Shown: positions 1 to 8,604, counted from the stretch's first letter. The stretch: DNA of 39,231 nt from MA-ANB-1 sp040878225 (GCA_040878225.1 JBBDMR010000014.1:1-39231), one strand, 5' to 3'. A program made the numbers and translations. Notes: a model not told the origin generated them from the sequence alone.

Positions 1-43
1 CATTCACATGCGGCTTATTCCGCTCAAACTTCGCCTTAGCCAT
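1..43 (-). CDS. tuf: Elongation factor Tu, N-terminal fragment (cut by window edge)
   Basis: The minus strand from 43 reads ATG and then MAKAKFERNKPHVN, the near-invariant N-terminus of EF-Tu, which delivers aminoacyl-tRNA to the ribosome as a GTPase. Only the first 14 codons lie in the window, so none of the GTP-binding motifs can be seen. A good ribosome binding site (AAGGGAG) sits about 8 bases upstream. The gene follows three tRNA genes on the same strand, a common bacterial arrangement (tRNA-Tyr, tRNA-Thr, tuf), so it may be co-transcribed with them. Confidence 0.9.
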   Translation of the reverse strand, partial: MAKAKFERNKPHVN

Positions 44-100
44 TGGTCTGGCTCCCTTTCGTTTACTCGGCCTCCCCGACTCTACGCCGGGCTTGTGATG

Positions 101-174
101 TAGCGGCGGGCAGACTCGAACTGCCGACCTCTCGATTATGAGTCGAGCGCTCTCACCAACTGAGCTACGCCGCC
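101..174 (-). tRNA. tRNA-Met (anticodon CAT), elongator type
   Basis: A full cloverleaf can be folded on the minus strand. The acceptor stem pairs GGCGGCG with CGCCGCT and the discriminator is A. The D arm contains GCTCAGTTGGTGAGAGC, the anticodon stem CTCGA/TCGAG encloses the loop CTCATAA (anticodon CAT), and the T arm contains GTTCGAGTC. No CCA is encoded. It has no initiator hallmarks: there is no 1:72 mismatch and no three G-C pairs next to the anticodon loop. A lysidine-modified tRNA-Ile with CAT cannot be fully excluded from sequence alone. Confidence 0.93.
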
Positions 175-329
175 TCAAGCTTCGCTTGAGGTTGGAGAAT
201 CCCTTCCGGCCTGCTTCCGCAGCCCTCCGGTGATTCTCCTGCCTCGTTTGAAGCCGATTTTGTATGCCTGCCATGACGACAAGCGGGAGAATGCTTCGCA
301 TTCTCCAACCTCTCGCCGGAGGCGAGAGG
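173..329 (-). repeat. Hairpin-rich spacer between tRNA-Thr and tRNA-Met
   Basis: Three perfect hairpins lie in this 158-base spacer. They are CCTCAAGC/GCTTGAGG (173-191), GGAGAATGC/GCATTCTCC (286-306) and CCTCTCGCC/GGCGAGAGG (309-329), each with a 3-base loop. In the transcribed (minus) sense two of them close with GC-GAA-GC, a motif known to form exceptionally stable mini-hairpins. In addition GAGGTTGGAGAAT (188-200) is the exact reverse complement of ATTCTCCAACCTC (300-312), so a long-range pairing competes with the local hairpins. Function is not known; processing or attenuation ahead of tRNA-Met/tuf is a possibility. Confidence 0.75.
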
Positions 330-332
330 CGG

Positions 333-405
333 AGCCTCCTACCGGAATTGAACCGATGACCTCTTCCTTACCATGGAAGCGCTCTACCGTCTGAGCTAAG
401 GAGGC
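333..405 (-). tRNA. tRNA-Thr (anticodon GGT)
   Basis: The minus strand folds into a cloverleaf with acceptor pairing GCCTCCT/AGGAGGC, D arm GCTCAGACGGTAGAGC, anticodon stem CTTCC/GGAAG around loop ATGGTAA (anticodon GGT), and T arm with GGTTCAATTCC. CCA is not fully encoded: the 3' end reads TCCG. It lies between tRNA-Tyr and tRNA-Met on the same strand and is probably processed from the same precursor. Confidence 0.95.
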
Positions 406-433
406 TAGATTGTCATTTCTTATTCTCGCATCG

Positions 434-516
434 TGCCGGGAGAAGGATTCGAACCTCCGTAGGCGTAAGCCGGCAGATTTACAGTCTGCTTCCTTTGGCC
501 GCTCGGACATCCCGGC
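434..516 (-). tRNA. tRNA-Tyr (anticodon GTA)
   Basis: The minus strand folds as a class II tRNA: acceptor GCCGGGA/TCCCGGC, discriminator A, anticodon stem GCAGA/TCTGC around loop CTGTAAA (anticodon GTA), a long variable arm (CGGCTTACGCC region), and T arm with GGTTCGAATCC. The length of 83 bases and the long variable arm fit bacterial tRNA-Tyr. It is the first gene of the tRNA-Tyr/Thr/Met/tuf series. Confidence 0.95.
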
Positions 517-562
517 ATGCCGGAGTCGCACAGCAAAAACGCCGCACGACGCGGGAGGCGGA

Positions 563-591
563 ATATTAGCGAAACCGCAGGAGAATCGTTA
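563..591 (-). promoter_or_regulatory. Candidate promoter of the tRNA-Tyr/Thr/Met operon
   Basis: On the minus strand TAATAT (568-563) matches the -10 consensus well and lies about 47 bases before the mature tRNA-Tyr 5' end. The -35 position holds only a weak match (TAACGA, 591-586). It falls between the htpX stop and the tRNA genes, where a promoter is expected. The assignment rests on the -10 only. Confidence 0.4.
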
Positions 592-606
592 CTCCGCAGG
601 CTTCGT

Positions 607-1455
607 TCAGCGTAATCCCTGGGCCATCTCTGTCAGTCGGCGAATCCTCTCCTCGGCCGGGGGGTGGGTGGCAAGCAGGTTCATCATGCCCCGGCCACGC
701 ATGGCCTTCAGCGGGTTTTCGATGAATAGCTGGCTCGTGGCCGGATTTACCACCATGGGAATCCGCTCCGTGCCCGCTGCAATCTTCTGTAAGGCGGACG
801 CCAGGTGCAAGGGGCTACCTGTGATCTCGGCCCCGGTGTGGTCAGCCTGGAACTCCCTGGTTCGGGAGATGGCAGTGCGGATGAGCATCGCCGCAATCGG
901 CGCGAGTATCAGCGACATAATCGCGATGACGGCGCCTAGTGGGTTCTCACGGCTTCGTCCTCCTCCGCCACCGAACCAGAAGGCCATGCGGGCGAAGATG
1001 GTCAGTGCGCCGGCCATCATCGCCGCGATCGAACTGATCAGGATGTCGCGGTTCGAGACGTGGGCGAGTTCATGGGCGAGGACGCCCTCGAGCTCGTTGT
1101 TGTCGAGCGTTTGCAGGATTCCCGTCGTCACCGCCACTGCGGCGTGCTTGGGATTCCGACCGGTGGCGAACGCGTTCGGCTGGGGCGAGTCGATCACATA
1201 GATCCGGGGCATCGGCATCCCGGTTCGGGCAGTCAGGTTGCTCACTATGGAATAGACCTGGGGCAGTTCGTGCTCGGCCACAGGCTTGGCCCGGGTCGCG
1301 GCGATCGCCATCTTGTCTGAGAAGAAATAAGCGACGAAGTTGAGCCCGACAACGAAGAGAAGCGGAATCACAAACCCATCGCTGAATTGCATGACGATCA
1401 GCGCAACCAGGGCACTCATGAAGCCGAGGAGGCCAACCGTTTTGAGGTTGTTCAT
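607..1455 (-). CDS. htpX: HtpX-like membrane zinc metalloprotease (M48)
   Basis: The 282-residue protein is a typical HtpX, a membrane protease that degrades misfolded membrane proteins under stress. The zinc site HELAH lies at residues 128-132, with the third ligand expected at Glu201 in REFQAD. Hydrophobic segments lie near residues 7-24 and 28-45, and two more near 138-155 and 174-193. A glycine-rich stretch (FGGGGGRSRE) lies between the latter two. The length is close to the family norm of 280-300. The ATG is chosen because the hydrophobic N-terminus follows it directly. There is no obvious Shine-Dalgarno, but TAAAAT ends six bases before the ATG, suggesting a leaderless transcript. The gene is divergent from a lipoprotein gene. 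Confidence 0.95.
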   Translation of the reverse strand: MNNLKTVGLLGFMSALVALIVMQFSDGFVIPLLFVVGLNFVAYFFSDKMAIAATRAKPVAEHELPQVYSIVSNLTARTGMPMPRIYVIDSPQPNAFATGRNPKHAAVAVTTGILQTLDNNELEGVLAHELAHVSNRDILISSIAAMMAGALTIFARMAFWFGGGGGRSRENPLGAVIAIMSLILAPIAAMLIRTAISRTREFQADHTGAEITGSPLHLASALQKIAAGTERIPMVVNPATSQLFIENPLKAMRGRGMMNLLATHPPAEERIRRLTEMAQGLR

Positions 1456-1461
1456 ACCCCG

Positions 1462-1467
1462 ATTTTA
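1462..1467 (-). promoter_or_regulatory. Candidate -10 box for leaderless htpX mRNA
   Basis: TAAAAT on the minus strand is followed by exactly six bases (CGGGGT) and then the htpX ATG. A -10 hexamer normally starts transcription about seven bases downstream, which would put the first transcribed base on the start codon. No convincing -35 is seen, which is common for such promoters in actinobacteria. Confidence 0.4.
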
Positions 1468-1551
1468 GATCTCACCCCGCGGCTATTCGCTTCGGCGATG
1501 GAACCGAACGGCCGTATCCCATCGTCCAATAGTCAGGGAATGAGGCAAACT

Positions 1552-2019
1552 ATGAGAATGCGATTGATGGCGATTTCGAGTCTGCTCATGCTGGCGATCG
1601 TCGCCTGCGGTGAAGGCGATGCCACGGACACGACACAGTCCAACGCCATATCAACCACCACCACCGAACAGAGCGGAGAGACAAGCACAACCATGGAACC
1701 GCCACCCCGAGCCCCCGACATCGACCTAAGCGAGTTTCCCGACTGGTTCCAGAATGAAGATGCCGCACCGGAGAGCCTCGTCCGGGTCATCGGAGACGAG
1801 CTGGACGCAGAGTACGTCGGCTCGATGGCGGTGCAGTGGCCGACCGGCGGGCTCGGCTGCGGTTCGGGCGAGAACGAGCTCCAGGTGGTAACGCCGGGCT
1901 ATGTCATCTTCTTCGATGCCGGCGACCGGCTGATCCGGGTCCACTCTTCGGATACCGGGCTCTGGAAAGAGTGCGAGCTGGGCCGTCCCCTCGACGGCAC
2001 TCCGGTCCTCACCTCATAA
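1552..2019 (+). CDS. Small secreted lipoprotein with a 'LGC' domain
   Basis: The 155-residue product has a short charged N-terminus, a hydrophobic stretch and the lipobox LAIVAC, so it should be exported and lipid-anchored at its cysteine. A Thr/Ser-rich spacer (residues about 25-50) leads to a globular part of about 100 residues with the pattern GLGCGSG, then PGYVIFF, AGDRL and VHSS. A similar pattern (SLGCPQPG, then GRLYDYH) occurs in the lipoprotein at 8611-9096, so the two look like distant relatives. The function of this domain is not known to me. The start at 1552 is preferred over 1540 because GAGG lies about six bases upstream. It is convergent with the S8 protease gene and separated from it by a strong hairpin. 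Confidence 0.8.
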   Translation: MRMRLMAISSLLMLAIVACGEGDATDTTQSNAISTTTTEQSGETSTTMEPPPRAPDIDLSEFPDWFQNEDAAPESLVRVIGDELDAEYVGSMAVQWPTGGLGCGSGENELQVVTPGYVIFFDAGDRLIRVHSSDTGLWKECELGRPLDGTPVLTS

Positions 2020-2022
2020 AGA

Positions 2023-2052
2023 GGTGAGCCCCCCGGGTTCGGGGGGCTCACC
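2023..2052. terminator. Bidirectional hairpin between convergent genes
   Basis: A perfect 12-bp stem, GGTGAGCCCCCC/GGGGGGCTCACC, encloses the six-base loop GGGTTC. It sits directly between the stop codons of the lipoprotein (plus) and the S8 protease (minus). There is no clear T tract on either side, so termination efficiency is uncertain, but position and stability support a shared terminator. Confidence 0.75.
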
Positions 2053-2073
2053 ATCAATCGCTTGCTCTTCGTG

Positions 2074-5001
2074 TTACCAGGGCAACCTGAGGAAGTTCAG
2101 GTCCCTGACCCGGATGATCCGGGACTGGGTGTCTGCATCATTGTTGGGGAACAGCCAGAGCATCTGACCGTTACCGGTTGCTTCGAGCGCCACGTTCGTT
2201 CCGGCCTCTACCGCCACCGACGGGACTGCGACCGAAGGGCCTGCGCCCAGGTCGACGTCACCGACGAGGAAGTCGATGCCGGAGGTGTAGTAGTCGAAGC
2301 TGACTGCCTGGTATGAGAACACACCATCACCGTCGTACGGGAACACGAGGCTGTAGTCGTCGGTGAGAACACCGACACCATCGTTGTAGTCCATCCCTGC
2401 GAAGAAATCGAGGGGGAACGTCCCGTCACAGAGGTTGAAGACCGCTGTCACGACGGTACCGGTCGGGTCGATGCCCTGGAGCAATCCAAGGTCGGCGGCG
2501 ACGATGACTGTCTCATGGCCGAAGCCGTCACAGTCGGTAGCCGGGTCGTCATCGATGTAGATGTCGATCTCATACGGCGAGAACGTCGGCCACGAAGATC
2601 CGGTCTCGAAACCGAACTCCACCACGGGGAACCCGTAGAGGTCGTGGCTGCGTGCGCCGAGCTTGGAGAGGCTGAACGCCTCCGTGCCGGCGCCCTGCCC
2701 GACGAGCGCGAACCCTTCGGCAACACCGTCGGTGCCGGCATTGTTGCTGAGCACGACGTTGTTGAGAGCCGATGTTGCCTTGACACCCGCCCCTGGATCC
2801 ACTGCGGCCAGATAACCGACGCGCAGCTCATCGGAGGAGCTGGTGAGCACGAACCAACCATCCACCTCTCGCTGGCTGAAGAAGTTGTCATCAGCCGTCA
2901 TCGCGTCGGGGTTGACGTTCATCTGAACCTTCACAGTCCTGGTCGCACCTGCCGGAACAGCTACCGAGCTGTTCTGTGAGGACACTGACACACCGGCCAC
3001 CTCATGAAGTGGCTCATGACTGATCTGGTAGGTCTGAGACGATCCGGACATGTTGGTCACGGTTATCTCGAGCGACACCGACGTAGCTGTCCTCGAATCG
3101 ACATGGCCGAAGCTGACACCACCTGGCATCGCGTAGGAACCAAGCTCCGTGGCCGCCAGAGCGTTCACGATTCCGGTCCCCTGACGGGCCAGCGGGTAAT
3201 CGTCTGCTGCCGGCGATGTCGAGTTCATGATCAGCGCCTTGACTGCATGCGGCGACATGGACGAGTCCTTGTCGAGCAAGAGTGCCGCCAGTCCTGCGAC
3301 ATGGGGCGCCGCCATCGACGTTCCGCTACTGACCGAGCCGAGAGTCCCCGTGCCCACTCCGGACGAGAGGATGGCGAATCCAGGTGCTGCAACATCGGGC
3401 TTGAACGTGTTGCCGTATCCGGGCCCGCGCGATGTGAAATCGGCGAGCAGGTCTGCCAGTTCAGGCTTCTCGATGACCGTGTCGGCGGAGAGGGTCACAT
3501 TCACGGTGCTCCCTCCCTCGACGGCGGCCTGAATCGTCTGCCCGTTGGCAAGGCTGACCATCACAGCAGGAATGCTGAAGGTCCCACTTCCACCCATCAC
3601 GATCGGATCGCCGGCAACGTTGTTGTAGACCACCACACCTGCCGCTCCAGCGGCCTCGGCGTTGGCGATCTTGTCAACGAAGGGACAAACCCCTCTGGAG
3701 ATCAGGACGATCGCGCCGGCAGGAACCTGGTCGATGGGGCCGCAGGCAAGCAAGTCGCTGGCAACGACCACATCACCGCTGACCGGCCCGACCACCGCCA
3801 GCGGCGGGGTAAATGCGGCCTCTGCAGCCTCTATGACCACCGGCTCTCCGCCGTCGACCGTGTACTCGATGCCGAGCACCGAGATCCCACCGTCGATCGA
3901 AGCTGCCACCGATATGGCGTCAGCACTTACCGCTGGTGAGCCGGTCACGTAGGGCGCAGGGCCCTCGTTACCAGCCGATGCGACAACCACGATTCCGGCA
4001 GCAACCGCGTTGCCCGTAGAGATCGCCGATGGGTCGTCGGGTGAACCGAACGGCGAGCCGAGGCTCATGTTGATCACGTCGAGGTGATCGTCCATCGATC
4101 CATCACCGTTGGGGTCCATTGCCCATTCCAGAGCGATGGAGACCAGATCGGTCGAACCGTCACAGCCGAAGACACGCAGACCGTAGAGAAGCGCATCCGG
4201 GGCGACTCCGGGGCCGATGATCCCATCCACTCCAAGACCTGCCGCAGATCCGGCCACGTGGGTCCCGTGGCCGTGACAGTCGAGCGGGTCAGGGTCGGGA
4301 GCCGGGACCGGGTTGAAGTCTGGGGAATCCGGGTCGGCGTTGTAATCGTCGCCGGCGAAGTCCCATCCACCCACCACCTTGGCGCTGGGGAAGTTCCCAT
4401 CGGAAAGGTCGAGGCCGTCGTCAGCGGCAAAGTCTGCTGGATCGCCGGAGCCGCCGAGATTGGCGTGGTAGTAATCGATGCCGGTGTCGATGATTCCGAC
4501 AGTGACGCCTTCACCCGTGTATCCAAGATCCCACACCTCCGGGGCGTTGATCCAGGGAACACTGGTCTCGTTGCTCGGCTCGAAAAGCGTCACCCGGGCA
4601 ACAGACTTGACACCCGGAATTGCTTCGAGCGCGGGAATATCACGAATTCGGGCGTCGACATGGAAACCATTTGCCCCCACGACCAACGACGCCCCGACCG
4701 TTGCCCCGGCCGCCTCTATCTCACCGCGGGTCTGGGCTTGTTGGGTCTTCACCCGCTGTGCCTGGGAACGCTGGGCACTCGCCGAAGGCTCGCTTGAACT
4801 TCCTGCAACGAACTCGGAAACCGATGGCTCGTCCAACTGGACGAAGAGGCGTACCTCTTGGTCCAGATCGACCGGTCCACCTACGGCCGACCCGGATACA
4901 CCCTGAGGGGTACGGGCCGGCTCTTCCGACTGTCCGGCTACAGGAAGGGTCATGGCAAATGCAGTCACAAAGGCCATGACAGGTATCAGGAGTCTCTTCA
5001 C
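2074..5001 (-). CDS. Secreted subtilisin-family serine protease with PA insert (S8, 975 aa)
   Basis: This is a secreted S8 endopeptidase. A signal peptide covers about residues 1-25, and an inhibitor-I9-like propeptide about residues 45-150. The catalytic triad is Asp172 (GIIDTGID), His245 (HGHGTHVAG) and Ser562 (SGTSMAAPHVAG), with the oxyanion Asn345 in SAGNEGP. A protease-associated (PA) domain is inserted between Asn and Ser, about residues 400-500 (around FVDKIANAEAAGAAG). The C-terminal third (about 620-975) looks like Fn3-like and other beta-sandwich modules for surface or substrate binding. GTG at 5001 is chosen because GGGAGGA lies six bases upstream and the signal peptide starts there; an upstream ATG at 5046 would add 15 charged residues. 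It is divergent from a second S8 protease gene. Confidence 0.93.
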   Translation of the reverse strand: MKRLLIPVMAFVTAFAMTLPVAGQSEEPARTPQGVSGSAVGGPVDLDQEVRLFVQLDEPSVSEFVAGSSSEPSASAQRSQAQRVKTQQAQTRGEIEAAGATVGASLVVGANGFHVDARIRDIPALEAIPGVKSVARVTLFEPSNETSVPWINAPEVWDLGYTGEGVTVGIIDTGIDYYHANLGGSGDPADFAADDGLDLSDGNFPSAKVVGGWDFAGDDYNADPDSPDFNPVPAPDPDPLDCHGHGTHVAGSAAGLGVDGIIGPGVAPDALLYGLRVFGCDGSTDLVSIALEWAMDPNGDGSMDDHLDVINMSLGSPFGSPDDPSAISTGNAVAAGIVVVASAGNEGPAPYVTGSPAVSADAISVAASIDGGISVLGIEYTVDGGEPVVIEAAEAAFTPPLAVVGPVSGDVVVASDLLACGPIDQVPAGAIVLISRGVCPFVDKIANAEAAGAAGVVVYNNVAGDPIVMGGSGTFSIPAVMVSLANGQTIQAAVEGGSTVNVTLSADTVIEKPELADLLADFTSRGPGYGNTFKPDVAAPGFAILSSGVGTGTLGSVSSGTSMAAPHVAGLAALLLDKDSSMSPHAVKALIMNSTSPAADDYPLARQGTGIVNALAATELGSYAMPGGVSFGHVDSRTATSVSLEITVTNMSGSSQTYQISHEPLHEVAGVSVSSQNSSVAVPAGATRTVKVQMNVNPDAMTADDNFFSQREVDGWFVLTSSSDELRVGYLAAVDPGAGVKATSALNNVVLSNNAGTDGVAEGFALVGQGAGTEAFSLSKLGARSHDLYGFPVVEFGFETGSSWPTFSPYEIDIYIDDDPATDCDGFGHETVIVAADLGLLQGIDPTGTVVTAVFNLCDGTFPLDFFAGMDYNDGVGVLTDDYSLVFPYDGDGVFSYQAVSFDYYTSGIDFLVGDVDLGAGPSVAVPSVAVEAGTNVALEATGNGQMLWLFPNNDADTQSRIIRVRDLNFLRLPW

Positions 5002-5232
5002 TCCATTCCTCCCTTGTCTCGATTGATGCTCGGCTGTCACCGACATATGGGGGACAACCCTAGCGCGCCTCGGTCCCGTCGCGTCGGGTGATGTTCAACT
5101 ACTCAGGGTGTGGAGAAGATGCCGTTCTCGCCGCCACGCCGAGTGGCAGAAGTGTATGCTCCGCGCGATGTGGAGGGCCGCGGCGAGTTGTTGTCGCCGG
5201 GCGGCGTAAAAGAAAACTGTCATGGAGGACGT
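5002..5232. other. Divergent promoter region between two S8 protease genes
   Basis: The 231 bases hold the upstream regions of both proteases. The Shine-Dalgarno of the minus gene is at about 5007-5013 and that of the plus gene at 5224-5228 (GGAGG). I see no convincing -35/-10 pair, operator palindrome or small gene. Any regulation shared by the two proteases would have to act here. Confidence 0.5.
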
Positions 5233-8200
5233 GTGAGAAGAAAATATGTCGCGCTGGTCGCCGCTCTGGTAACCGCGCTTGCACTGGCGGTTCCGGCCGG
5301 CGCCGAGGGTGAAGCCGACTTCACCGCAAGCCCGCTGACCGCCGAGAGTCACTTCGCAGGAGAGAACGTCAAGTCTGGAGAGACGGTCAGCGTCATCGTT
5401 CAGCTCGAAGACGCACCGCTGGCCTCATACGAAGGCGGCGTCGCAGGGATCCCCGCCACCAGTCCGAAAGTGACCAAGCGCGAACTGAACGCAAACACCA
5501 AAGCCTCGCGCGACTACACGGCGCACCTGAAGGCACGACAGGCTGACTTCAAAGCAGCTGCGAGTCGTGTCGCACCCAGCGCCAATGTCCGGGCGGACTT
5601 CCAGGTGGCACTCAACGCGGTTGCGATGACCATCACAGTCGACGAGATCGGCCGAATCGCCCAGCTCCCCGACGTAGTCGCAGTCCTCCCCGACACTCTC
5701 GAACAGCCCGACACCAATGTGAGCCCCGAATTCATCGGCGCTCCAGATGCCTGGGGCGATCTCGGTGGCCAGGAGAATGCAGGAGAAGGTGTCATCGTCG
5801 GGGTCCTCGACACCGGCATCTGGCCCGAGCATCCGTCATTCGCCGACCCGAGCGCGGTTGGTGGCGCGTACCCGGCGCCGCCGACGGCTCCCGGCTCCAA
5901 CGGATTCGGTTCAGGAGGCCCCAAGGACACATGCGACTTCGGTAACACAGCCGCCAACCCGAATGACGCTCCCTTTGCCTGCAACAACAAACTCATTGGC
6001 GCCTACAACTTCCTCGACACTTACGAGGCAGTGATCGGCTTTCTCCCCACCGAGTTCGACTCGGCCCGGGACTCAGACGGGCACGGCACACATACAACCA
6101 GTACGGCTGCCGGAAACGGCGGTGTCCAGGCGAATCTCCTCGGGGTTGACCGGGGCATCGTTTCTGGAGTGGCACCGCGCTCACATGTGATCATGTACCG
6201 GGTTTGTGGCGACAGTGGCTGCTTCAGCTCCGACTCGGCTCGAGCGGTGGAACAGGCGATCCTCGACAACGTCGACGTGATCAACTTCTCGATCTCCGGC
6301 GGGAGCTCTCCGTACACCGACGTCGTGTCGCTGGCCTTCCTCGCTGCTTACGACGCCGGGGTCTTGGTCTCCGCGTCTGCCGGAAACTCAGGGCCGGGAG
6401 CCGACACGACCGATCACCGCGAGCCATGGACCATGACGGTTGGTGCCAGCACCTCGGACCGCCATTTCCTGAGCACCGTGGAACTGGCGTCAGGCGGAGA
6501 CACACTCACGCTCGTAGGCGCAACCGTCACGGCCGGTATCGATACCCCGACCGAGGTGGTTCTGGCCAGCGACTTCGGCGACGACGGACTGTGTCTCGAA
6601 CCGTTCCCGGCGGGGACCTTCTCCGGTGAGATCGTCATCTGTGAGCGCGGAGTCATTGCCCGGGTGGCGAAGAGCTTCAATGTCGCCCAGGGCGGGGCCG
6701 GCGGATTGCTGCTGTACAACCCGACCTTGCAGGGATTGGCCACGGACAACCACTTCATCCCGAGTGTTCATCTCGAGAACGATGCGGGTGACGAGCTCCT
6801 CGCTTTCATGGCCGCCCACACAGGGGAGACCGTGACCGGGACCTTCACCGACGGAACAGCCACCGAAGTTCCCGGCGACGTGATGGCGGCATTCTCCAGC
6901 CGTGGCGGCCCGGCCCAGGCGCTCGGCGTCAGCAAGCCCGACGTCACCGCCCCTGGAGTCCAAATCCTCGCTGGACACAGCCCGATGCCGACTTCAATCA
7001 ATGGTGGCCTCCCGGGCCAGTTGTTCCAGTCGATTCAGGGGACCTCGATGTCGTCACCACACAATGCTGGAGCAGCGGCATTGGTGAAGGCATTGCACCC
7101 GAATTGGAACCCGGGACAGATCAGGTCGGCGCTGATGACAAGTGCCGTGGTCGACGGCGTGACCAAGGAGAACGGAACCACTCCGGCGGACGCCTTTGAC
7201 ATGGGCTCGGGGCGCATCGACCTGTCGAAGGCAGGAGATGTCGGCTTCACATTCGACGACAGGGCAGACAGCTACGTGGCGCTCGAGGACAGGCTCTGGG
7301 AGGCCAACTACCCGAGCCTTTACATCCCGAACATGCCAGGCTTGGTCTCCGTTCGGCGGACGATCTCCAACCAGCTGAGCTCTACTGGAACGTGGACGAC
7401 GACTGTGGAATCTCCGTCGGACCTCACTATCACCGTGCCCGAGAGCATCAGCGTCGCACGCAACCGGTCCAAGACGTTTGCCATCTCGGTGGATGCCCGA
7501 TCGGTTCCAATAGGCGAGACCCGGATGGGTCGCATCACGTTCACCCGTGGCGCAGAGCAGCTGACGTTCCCCGTCACCATTGTGCGTGGCGAGCCGTTGG
7601 CGGCGGGTCTGTCCAAGTCATGTGAGCCTGCGAGCATTGCCAGGGGTTCCACGACGACATGCACGATCACCGTGACCAACAACTCCTTCGAGGAGGCGAC
7701 CGTCACTGTGACCGACGCACTTCCCAAAGAGTTGGATCTGGTCAACGGTTCAGTAGTGGGTGCGACCGAGAACGGGAACAGAGTCACCTTCAACGGGACA
7801 CTGTTCGCGGCCGAGCCACCGTCACCCGAGGTGATCGATGGGACGGGGACGACGCCAGCCGGCTACCTGCCACTGTCGTTGTTCGGGATTGCACCGCTCG
7901 GAGGCGTATCGGACGAGTCGATAACCAACTTCACCGTCTCGCCGTTCGAGTATGTAGGTGACACCTACACCTCGATCGGAATGGTCAGCAACGGTTATGC
8001 GGTCGTCGGTGGAGGCACCGGGGCAGACGTTGACTTCGTCAACACCAACCTGCCCGATCCCACGCTGCCGAACAATGTGCTTGCTCCCTACTGGACCGAC
8101 CTCAATCCCGCCTTCGGTGGAGCAATGAGGGCCGGCATCCTCGGTGACGGGGTCAACGAGTGGTTGGTCCTCGATTGGGAGAACGTGCGCGAGTACGCCG

Positions 8201-8553
8201 ACGTCGAAACTGCGAGCTTCCAGATCTGGATAGGTCTGAACGGGTCGCAGGACATCTCCTACACCTACGGCGCAATCAACGACGGCGACGGAGGTTACCT
8301 CACGGTCGGAGCCGAGAACTCGTTCGGCAACCGGGGCAGCGCCTGGTACTTCGATGGTGCCGGCACGCTGCCGGTGGCTGGAAGCGAGTTGCGGGTGATC
8401 GGTGTTCCCGGCCTACCCGGTGAGACCCACACGATCACCTTCGATGCGACCGGTGTCAAAACGGGCAGCTACACCAACTACGTGTACGCCACCAGTGACC
8501 AGTTCGTCGGCACTGCAGTTGCATCCTTCTCCGGTGAGGTGACTGCGAGATAG
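5233..8553 (+). CDS. Secreted cucumisin-like S8 protease with PA and split DUF11-like domain (1106 aa)
   Basis: The product has a signal peptide (about residues 1-24), an I9-like propeptide (about 50-155) and an S8 domain with Asp193 (GVLDTGIWPE), His284 (DGHGTHTTSTAAG), Asn385 (SAGNSGPG) and Ser605 (GTSMSSPHNAG). The motifs GIWPEHPSF and TSMSSPH are those of the plant-type (cucumisin-like) branch. A PA domain lies at about 430-540. After a small beta-domain (about 685-790), a DUF11-like sandwich begins at LSKSCEPASI (about 792), is interrupted after FNGTL (about 857) by some 200 residues, and resumes at GETHTITFDATG (about 1062). GTG at 5233 is chosen because GGAGG precedes it and the signal peptide starts there. 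Role: extracellular protein degradation, inferred. Confidence 0.92.
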   Translation: MRRKYVALVAALVTALALAVPAGAEGEADFTASPLTAESHFAGENVKSGETVSVIVQLEDAPLASYEGGVAGIPATSPKVTKRELNANTKASRDYTAHLKARQADFKAAASRVAPSANVRADFQVALNAVAMTITVDEIGRIAQLPDVVAVLPDTLEQPDTNVSPEFIGAPDAWGDLGGQENAGEGVIVGVLDTGIWPEHPSFADPSAVGGAYPAPPTAPGSNGFGSGGPKDTCDFGNTAANPNDAPFACNNKLIGAYNFLDTYEAVIGFLPTEFDSARDSDGHGTHTTSTAAGNGGVQANLLGVDRGIVSGVAPRSHVIMYRVCGDSGCFSSDSARAVEQAILDNVDVINFSISGGSSPYTDVVSLAFLAAYDAGVLVSASAGNSGPGADTTDHREPWTMTVGASTSDRHFLSTVELASGGDTLTLVGATVTAGIDTPTEVVLASDFGDDGLCLEPFPAGTFSGEIVICERGVIARVAKSFNVAQGGAGGLLLYNPTLQGLATDNHFIPSVHLENDAGDELLAFMAAHTGETVTGTFTDGTATEVPGDVMAAFSSRGGPAQALGVSKPDVTAPGVQILAGHSPMPTSINGGLPGQLFQSIQGTSMSSPHNAGAAALVKALHPNWNPGQIRSALMTSAVVDGVTKENGTTPADAFDMGSGRIDLSKAGDVGFTFDDRADSYVALEDRLWEANYPSLYIPNMPGLVSVRRTISNQLSSTGTWTTTVESPSDLTITVPESISVARNRSKTFAISVDARSVPIGETRMGRITFTRGAEQLTFPVTIVRGEPLAAGLSKSCEPASIARGSTTTCTITVTNNSFEEATVTVTDALPKELDLVNGSVVGATENGNRVTFNGTLFAAEPPSPEVIDGTGTTPAGYLPLSLFGIAPLGGVSDESITNFTVSPFEYVGDTYTSIGMVSNGYAVVGGGTGADVDFVNTNLPDPTLPNNVLAPYWTDLNPAFGGAMRAGILGDGVNEWLVLDWENVREYADVETASFQIWIGLNGSQDISYTYGAINDGDGGYLTVGAENSFGNRGSAWYFDGAGTLPVAGSELRVIGVPGLPGETHTITFDATGVKTGSYTNYVYATSDQFVGTAVASFSGEVTAR

Positions 8554-8573
8554 CGCTGCGCCGAGGCGAATAG

Positions 8574-8604
8574 TGAAGGGCCCGGGCTTGTCCCGGGCCC
8601 TTCA
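8574..8604. terminator. Bidirectional hairpin terminator
   Basis: A perfect 13-bp stem, TGAAGGGCCCGGG/CCCGGGCCCTTCA, with loop CTTGT lies between the convergent S8 protease (plus) and lipoprotein (minus) genes, with a short T-rich stretch after it on the plus strand. It mirrors the hairpin at 2023-2052 on the other side of the protease pair. Confidence 0.8.

Noticed and set aside
101..174. Initiator tRNA-fMet
   Set aside because: Position 1:72 is a G-T wobble rather than a mismatch and the anticodon stem lacks the three G-C pairs of initiators.
410..1201. Long plus-strand open frame of 263 codons over the tRNA-Tyr and htpX region
   Set aside because: It runs antisense through tRNA-Tyr and htpX and shows no protein family pattern.
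5002..5232. Operator or riboswitch between the divergent proteases
   Set aside because: No repeated or palindromic motif or conserved RNA core could be found by eye.
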